Shown here: positions 54,627-64,000 of the stretch, piece by piece
Layout of the letters: every line of letters starts with the position of its first letter
How positions within the stretch are numbered: the stretch's first letter is position 1
NCBI GenBank assembly: GCA_021805275.1
Contig: JAJZFQ010000178.1
Coordinates: 62,001-126,000, forward strand
Length of the DNA: 64,000 nucleotides
Source of the DNA: Pseudomonadota bacterium
GTDB taxonomy: Bacteria > Pseudomonadota > Gammaproteobacteria > Steroidobacterales > Steroidobacteraceae
Direction: 5' to 3'
Made by a program: the position numbers and the translations under genes
The notes under the pieces: generated by a model
Told to the model about the DNA's origin: nothing
The model's input: the letters and a program-made list of their open reading frames with translations, nothing else
The model's database searches: none

Positions 54627-55828
54627 CCGCTTCGCCCGGGACCGCGGGCGAGGCGGTCCGTGCGCCCGGTGCGCTGCGCGTGGCGCTGGTGGCCGGGGAG
54701 TCCTCCGGTGATCAACTCGGCGCGGCCCTGATCAACGCGCTGCGCGAGCGGGTCGGTCGCCTCGAGTGCTTCGGGGTGGCCGGACCGAAGATGGTGGCCG
54801 CCGGGTGCGCGGCGTGGGAGAGCGCCGAGGCCCTCGCCGTGATGGGGCTCGCCGAGGTGCTGCCGCATGTGCCGCGGCTGCTGCGCCTGCGCGCCGGGCT
54901 CGTGCGACGCTTCACGGCAGCGCGGCCCGACGTGTTCATTGGCATCGATGCACCGGCGTTCAACCTCGGACTCGCCGCGCGGCTGCACGCCGCGGGCATG
55001 GTCACGGTGCAGTACGTGGCGCCGCAGGTCTGGGCGTGGCGGCAGAGCCGGGTGCGTAAGATCGGCCGCGCCTGCGACCTCGTGTTGTGTCTGCTGCCGT
55101 TCGAGACCGGCTTCTACGCGCGCCACGGCGTGACCGCGGAATTCGTCGGTCACCCGCTCGCCGATCAGATTCCGCTCGTACCCGACCGGGGCGCGGCCCG
55201 CGCGGCGCTGGGACTGCCCGCGGACGCGACGGTGGTGGCATTGCTGCCCGGCAGCCGGGTCGGTGAGGTCACGCGGCTTGCCGAGGACTTCCTCGCCGCG
55301 GCCGCCTGGATCGCCGCGCGCCGGCCCGAGGTGCGATTCCTCGCCCCGATGGCCAGCGCGCGCACACGTGAGGTGTTCCAGAGAAAGCGCGCGCAACTTT
55401 CTGAATCCCCTGAGATCCTACTCACCGACGGGCAGGCACAGCAGGTGCTGGCAGCCTGCGACGGGGCGCTGGTGGCCTCCGGAACCGCTACACTGGAGAC
55501 GCTGCTCTCGCGCCGCGTCATGGTCGTGGCGTATCGTTTCGGCGGGCTCACGGCGTTTCTCCTGCGGAGACTCCGTCTGGTGAAGGTCCCCTATTTCTCA
55601 CAACCGAATCTGCTGCTCGGGCGTGCCTTCGTGCCGGAGTTGCTCCAGGAGGCGGTGACCGGCGCGGCCCTTGGGGGAGCGTTGCTCGGGCGTCTGGAGG
55701 ATCTCGGGTACCGGGGCGAGCTCGACAGCGAGTTCGAGCGCGTGCACCGCGAGCTGCGCTGCGGCGGGGCGGGGCGCGCGGCCGATGCGATCCTGCGCCG
55801 GCTCGGCGCGGGCGGGGCTGGCCGGTGA
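54623..55828 (+). CDS. lpxB: Lipid-A-disaccharide synthase LpxB
   Basis: A 401-residue GT-B glycosyltransferase joining UDP-2,3-diacylglucosamine and lipid X. Key blocks: [66 protein letters not shown] and [14 protein letters not shown]. About 15 residues precede the family start. ATG 54623 overlaps lpxA, and the stop overlaps the rnhB GTG. Confidence 0.97.
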   Translation: MTASPGTAGEAVRAPGALRVALVAGESSGDQLGAALINALRERVGRLECFGVAGPKMVAAGCAAWESAEALAVMGLAEVLPHVPRLLRLRAGLVRRFTAARPDVFIGIDAPAFNLGLAARLHAAGMVTVQYVAPQVWAWRQSRVRKIGRACDLVLCLLPFETGFYARHGVTAEFVGHPLADQIPLVPDRGAARAALGLPADATVVALLPGSRVGEVTRLAEDFLAAAAWIAARRPEVRFLAPMASARTREVFQRKRAQLSESPEILLTDGQAQQVLAACDGALVASGTATLETLLSRRVMVVAYRFGGLTAFLLRRLRLVKVPYFSQPNLLLGRAFVPELLQEAVTGAALGGALLGRLEDLGYRGELDSEFERVHRELRCGGAGRAADAILRRLGAGGAGR

Positions 55829-56421
55829 GCGGCGCTCCCGCCCATGCGCGCGTGGCCGGCGTGGATGAGGCCGGCCGCGGACCGCTCGCCGGCCCGGTCA
55901 TCGCCGCGGCGGTGATCCTCGATCCGGCGCGGCCCATCGAGGGCCTCGGGGACTCCAAGGCGCTCAGCGAGGCGAGCCGAGAGCGCCTGGCGCCGCTGAT
56001 CCGCGCGCGCGCACTCGCCTGGGCGATCGGCAGCGCCGATCGGGCCGAGATCGACGCGCTCAACATCCTGCAGGCGACGCTGCTCGCGATGCGCCGGGCG
56101 GTGCTCGCGCTGCCGCTGCGGCCCGAGCACGTGCAGGTCGACGGCAACCGCGCCCCGGCGCTCGAGGATCTGCCCTGCACGGTCGAGACCGTGGTGCGCG
56201 GTGATGCGACGGTGGCGGCGATCGGTGCCGCCTCGATCCTCGCCAAGACCCATCGCGATGCGCTGATGCGCGCGCTCGAGGGCTCACATCCGGGCTACGG
56301 CTTCGCCCGCCACAAGGGCTACGGTACCGCCGCGCACCTCGCGGCGCTGCGCCGGCTCGGGCCCTCGAGCGAGCACCGCCTGTCGTTCGCACCGGTGCGC
56401 GCGATCCTGGTGAGGAGCTGA
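55825..56421 (+). CDS. rnhB: Ribonuclease HII
   Basis: A 198-residue enzyme that nicks RNA in RNA-DNA hybrids and removes misincorporated ribonucleotides. The active-site Asp-Glu pair is in [20 protein letters not shown] and a third Asp in [21 protein letters not shown] and [19 protein letters not shown] are conserved. GTG 55825 overlaps lpxB, and dnaE follows immediately. Confidence 0.96.
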   Translation: MSGAPAHARVAGVDEAGRGPLAGPVIAAAVILDPARPIEGLGDSKALSEASRERLAPLIRARALAWAIGSADRAEIDALNILQATLLAMRRAVLALPLRPEHVQVDGNRAPALEDLPCTVETVVRGDATVAAIGAASILAKTHRDALMRALEGSHPGYGFARHKGYGTAAHLAALRRLGPSSEHRLSFAPVRAILVRS

Positions 56422-59937
<3,516 letters not shown>

Positions 59938-60010
59938 GGGCTGGCCGCTTGCGCCCCGAGCCCCCCGCCCGTACCCTCGCGCCCAGCACGAGACAATCCC
60001 GGTAAAGCGC

Positions 60011-60976
60011 ATGGCCGTCGCCTTTCTCGAATTCGAACAGCCCATTGCCGAGCTCGAAGCGAAGATCGAGGAGCTCAAGCACGTCACCTGCGATCCGGAA
60101 GTCAACATCCAGGACGAGATCGCGCGGCTGCAGGCCAAGAGCCGCCAGCTCACCACCAGCATCTTCGCGAACCTCACGCCCTGGCAGATCACCCAGCTCG
60201 CCCGCCACCCGCAGCGGCCCTACACGCTCGATTACATCGCCGCGATTTGCACGGAGTTCAGCGAGCTGCACGGCGATCGGATGTACGGGGATGACGGGGC
60301 GATCGTCGGCGGGCCGGCGCGCCTGGCGGGCCGGCCGGTGATGATCCTCGGTCACCAGAAGGGCCGTGACACCAAGGAGCGCGTGCGGCGCAACTACGGC
60401 ATGCCCCGGCCGGAGGGCTACCGCAAGGCGCTGCGGCTGATGCAGATGGCCGAGCGCTTCGAGCTTCCGCTGGTGACCCTGATCGACACGCAGGGGGCGT
60501 ATCCGGGCGTTGGCGCCGAGGAGCGCGGGCAGAGCGAGGCGATCGCCCGCAACCTGCTGGAGATGTCGACCCTCGCGGTGCCCATCGTGACGGTGGTCAC
60601 GGGCGAGGGCGGCTCGGGCGGGGCGCTCGCGATCGGCGTGTGTGACCGGCTGCTGATGCTGCAGTACAGCACCTACTCGGTCATCTCCCCGGAAGGCTGC
60701 GCCTCGATCCTGTGGAAGAGTCAGGACAAGCGCGAGACCGCCGCCGAGGCGCTGAACCTGACGGCCGAGCGGCTCGAGCGGCTCGGCCTCGTCGATGCGG
60801 TGATCGGCGAACCGCTCGGCGCGGCGCACCGGGATCCGGTGGCCACCGCCGCGAGCCTCAAGGCCGCACTCATCGGGCAGCTCGATGTGCTCACGGCGCT
60901 GTCGCGCGAGCAGTTGCTCGCCGAGCGCGCCGCGCGCATCAGCGCGTTCGGCGTCTATGGTGAGAGCCCGGCGTGA
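60011..60976 (+). CDS. accA: Acetyl-CoA carboxylase carboxyltransferase alpha subunit
   Basis: A 321-residue subunit that, with AccD, transfers carboxyl from biotin to acetyl-CoA to make malonyl-CoA. N-terminus [19 protein letters not shown]. Conserved blocks are [77 protein letters not shown] and [15 protein letters not shown] 60011 gives normal length. It follows dnaE by 73 bases. Confidence 0.97.
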   Translation: MAVAFLEFEQPIAELEAKIEELKHVTCDPEVNIQDEIARLQAKSRQLTTSIFANLTPWQITQLARHPQRPYTLDYIAAICTEFSELHGDRMYGDDGAIVGGPARLAGRPVMILGHQKGRDTKERVRRNYGMPRPEGYRKALRLMQMAERFELPLVTLIDTQGAYPGVGAEERGQSEAIARNLLEMSTLAVPIVTVVTGEGGSGGALAIGVCDRLLMLQYSTYSVISPEGCASILWKSQDKRETAAEALNLTAERLERLGLVDAVIGEPLGAAHRDPVATAASLKAALIGQLDVLTALSREQLLAERAARISAFGVYGESPA

Positions 60977-60995
60977 GGGGAGCGGAGCGGCGCCC

Positions 60996-62396
60996 TTGAG
61001 CACCGGCCCGCGCCGCGAGCGGCCGGGACACCGGTACGGGAGCGAGGCGCTGCTCGCGCAGCTGCGCGGGCAGCTGCAGGAGTTCCCGCGCGTCGCGCTC
61101 TGCGTGGCCTTCAGCGGCGGGGTGGATTCGACCGCGCTGCTCGGCGCACTCGCGCAGGTGCGCCCGCGTCCCTTCGCGCTGCGCGCCGTGCACGTCGATC
61201 ACGGACTGCACCGCGACTCGGCGCGTTGGGGCGGCGAGTGCCGCCGGCTCGCCCGTCGCCTCGGCGTGCCGATCCGGGTGGTCCGGGTCCAGGTCCGGGC
61301 CGCCCCGGGCGCCTCGCTCGAGGAGGCGGCGCGCACGGCGCGCTACCGGGCACTCGGGGCCGGCCTGAAGCGCGGCGAGGTGCTGCTCACGGCCCACAAC
61401 CAAGACGATCAGCTCGAGACGGTGCTGCTGCAGCTGTTCCGCGGCTGCGGGCTCGCCGGGCTCGCGGCCATGGCGGCTGATGCGCCCTTCGGGGCTACCC
61501 GCCTGCTGCGCCCGCTGCTGGGGTTCACCCGGGCGCAGCTCGCCGAGTGGGTCGAGGCCGAGGGCCTGCCGGTGGTGTTCGATCAGAGCAATGCCGATGA
61601 GCGCTTCGACCGAAATTACCTGCGCCACCGGGTGCTGCCGGCGGTGCGCGAGCGCTGGGGCGCAGTGGCCGCGGCCGTGGCGCGCTCGGCCCGACATGCC
61701 GCCGAGGGCCAGCAGCTGCTCGAGTCGCTCGCCCGCGCCGACGTCGAGCGGGCGAGCGACGGGGCGGGGCTCTCGGCCAAGACACTGCGCGCGCTGCCGC
61801 TCTCGCGCCGGCGCAACGCGCTGCGCTGGTGGATTGCCCGCAGCGGGCGGATCCTGCCCGATGCGCGCCGGCTCGATCAGATCGCCGTGGCGCTGCTCGA
61901 GGCACGCCCCGATGCCCACCCGCACGTCACCTGGGGCGATGCGCGCATCGAGCGGCATGCCGAGCGGCTCTCGATCGAGCCGGCATCGGGGCCCGCCGGG
62001 CGCTCCACCCCCGGGCTCGAGGTCGTGTGGGACCCGAGCTGCGAGCCGCGCTGCGAGCTGCCGCCGGGGTGCGGCGCGCTCGAGCTGCGCCCCGATGCGC
62101 ACGGGCCGCTCGACCTCGATGCGCTCGAGGCGCTGGGACCGGCGCTGAGGGTGCGCTGGCGGCGCGGCGGGGAGCGGCTGCGGGTGCGCTCGGGCGAGGG
62201 GCGGCGCGCGTTGAAGAGCCTGCTGCAGGAGGCCGGTGTGCCGCCGGGCGAGCGGGCCCGGCTGCCGTTGGTGTTCTGCGACGAGACGCTGGTCGCAGCC
62301 GGGGACCTGTGGCTCGATGCGCGGGTGCGTGCCGCAGCCGGCTCGCGCCGCCGGGCGCGGCTGACCTGGAACAAGGCGCTCCACCCGAGGCGCTGA
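60996..62396 (+). CDS. tilS: tRNA(Ile)-lysidine synthase TilS
   Basis: A 466-residue N-type ATP pyrophosphatase that modifies C34 of the CAU-anticodon isoleucine tRNA to lysidine. The P-loop is VAFSGGVDSTALL. HVDHGLHRDSARW, TAHNQDDQLETVLLQLFRGCGLAGL and FDQSNADERFDRNYLRHRVLP complete the catalytic domain. The C-terminal domain has RWRRGGERLR and LKSLLQEAGVPPGERARLPLV. TTG 60996 is chosen as the first start clear of accA with a GGAG-type site. It is very rich in Arg and Ala. Confidence 0.93.
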   Translation: MSTGPRRERPGHRYGSEALLAQLRGQLQEFPRVALCVAFSGGVDSTALLGALAQVRPRPFALRAVHVDHGLHRDSARWGGECRRLARRLGVPIRVVRVQVRAAPGASLEEAARTARYRALGAGLKRGEVLLTAHNQDDQLETVLLQLFRGCGLAGLAAMAADAPFGATRLLRPLLGFTRAQLAEWVEAEGLPVVFDQSNADERFDRNYLRHRVLPAVRERWGAVAAAVARSARHAAEGQQLLESLARADVERASDGAGLSAKTLRALPLSRRRNALRWWIARSGRILPDARRLDQIAVALLEARPDAHPHVTWGDARIERHAERLSIEPASGPAGRSTPGLEVVWDPSCEPRCELPPGCGALELRPDAHGPLDLDALEALGPALRVRWRRGGERLRVRSGEGRRALKSLLQEAGVPPGERARLPLVFCDETLVAAGDLWLDARVRAAAGSRRRARLTWNKALHPRR

Positions 62397-62470
62397 TTGT
62401 GATAGATTGTCTGCCCGTCGTTCATGCAGCCATGAACTCCCGGCAGCGGTTCCAACGGCGGATTACCTGA

Positions 62471-64000
<1,530 letters not shown>

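Overview
The window is about 64 kb of GC-rich, densely packed chromosome from a gammaproteobacterium. The evidence is the block rpsB-tsf-pyrH-frr-uppS-cdsA-dxr-rseP-bamA-ompH-lpxD-fabZ-lpxA-lpxB-rnhB-dnaE-accA-tilS-pyrG with glnD and map just upstream, the succinylase lysine genes dapC, dapD and dapE, and an outer-membrane/lipid A gene set. A GTP-type PEP carboxykinase, a TonB-dependent receptor and high GC suggest the Xanthomonadales/Nevskiales side of the class. That placement is inference, not read from rRNA.

Layout. 0-2.4 kb: the 3' part of a TonB-dependent receptor overlapping an exported alpha/beta hydrolase. 2.4-4.8 kb: a leftward trio (FMN split-barrel protein, ChaB, HemG-like flavodoxin) divergent from an aquaporin Z gene. 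5.2-8.3 kb: a secreted sortilin-like Asp-box propeller protein. 8.6-11.2 kb: a small foreign island inserted in the 5' end of dusA. It is bounded by a 14-bp direct repeat and carries ccdAB, a TumE-type toxin with an HTH partner, and one uncharacterised gene. 11.1-17.9 kb: reconstituted dusA, a cyclase-FHA protein, pckG, a DinG/YoaA helicase and tsaB. 17.9-21.3 kb: phoB-phoR-phoU behind a Pho box, then dsbB. 21.3-30.2 kb: dapE, an OmpR-type two-component system and a complete RND efflux operon with a clustered inverted-repeat operator before it. 30.2-35.8 kb: a VOC protein, an EamA transporter, an outer-membrane porin-like protein with a candidate leftward Pho box, and two tandem pstB genes without pstSCA. 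35.8-41.3 kb: dapD-dapC, glnD and map, all leftward. 41.4-64 kb: a rightward housekeeping superoperon for translation, isoprenoid/phospholipid synthesis, envelope assembly, lipid A, DNA replication, fatty acid synthesis, tRNA modification and CTP synthesis, cut off inside pyrG.

How the parts connect. The Pho elements (phoBRU, two PstB ATPases, a Pho-boxed porin) make a dispersed phosphate-starvation regulon. The two-component system at 22.5-24.6 kb lies directly before the RND operon and probably controls it. The most unusual part is the 2.6-kb dusA island. A truncated original dusA start remains on its left edge, and the working dusA now begins with element-derived sequence. No integrase is visible, and toxin-antitoxin genes are most of what is left. 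I found no rRNA, tRNA, CRISPR array or insertion sequence.
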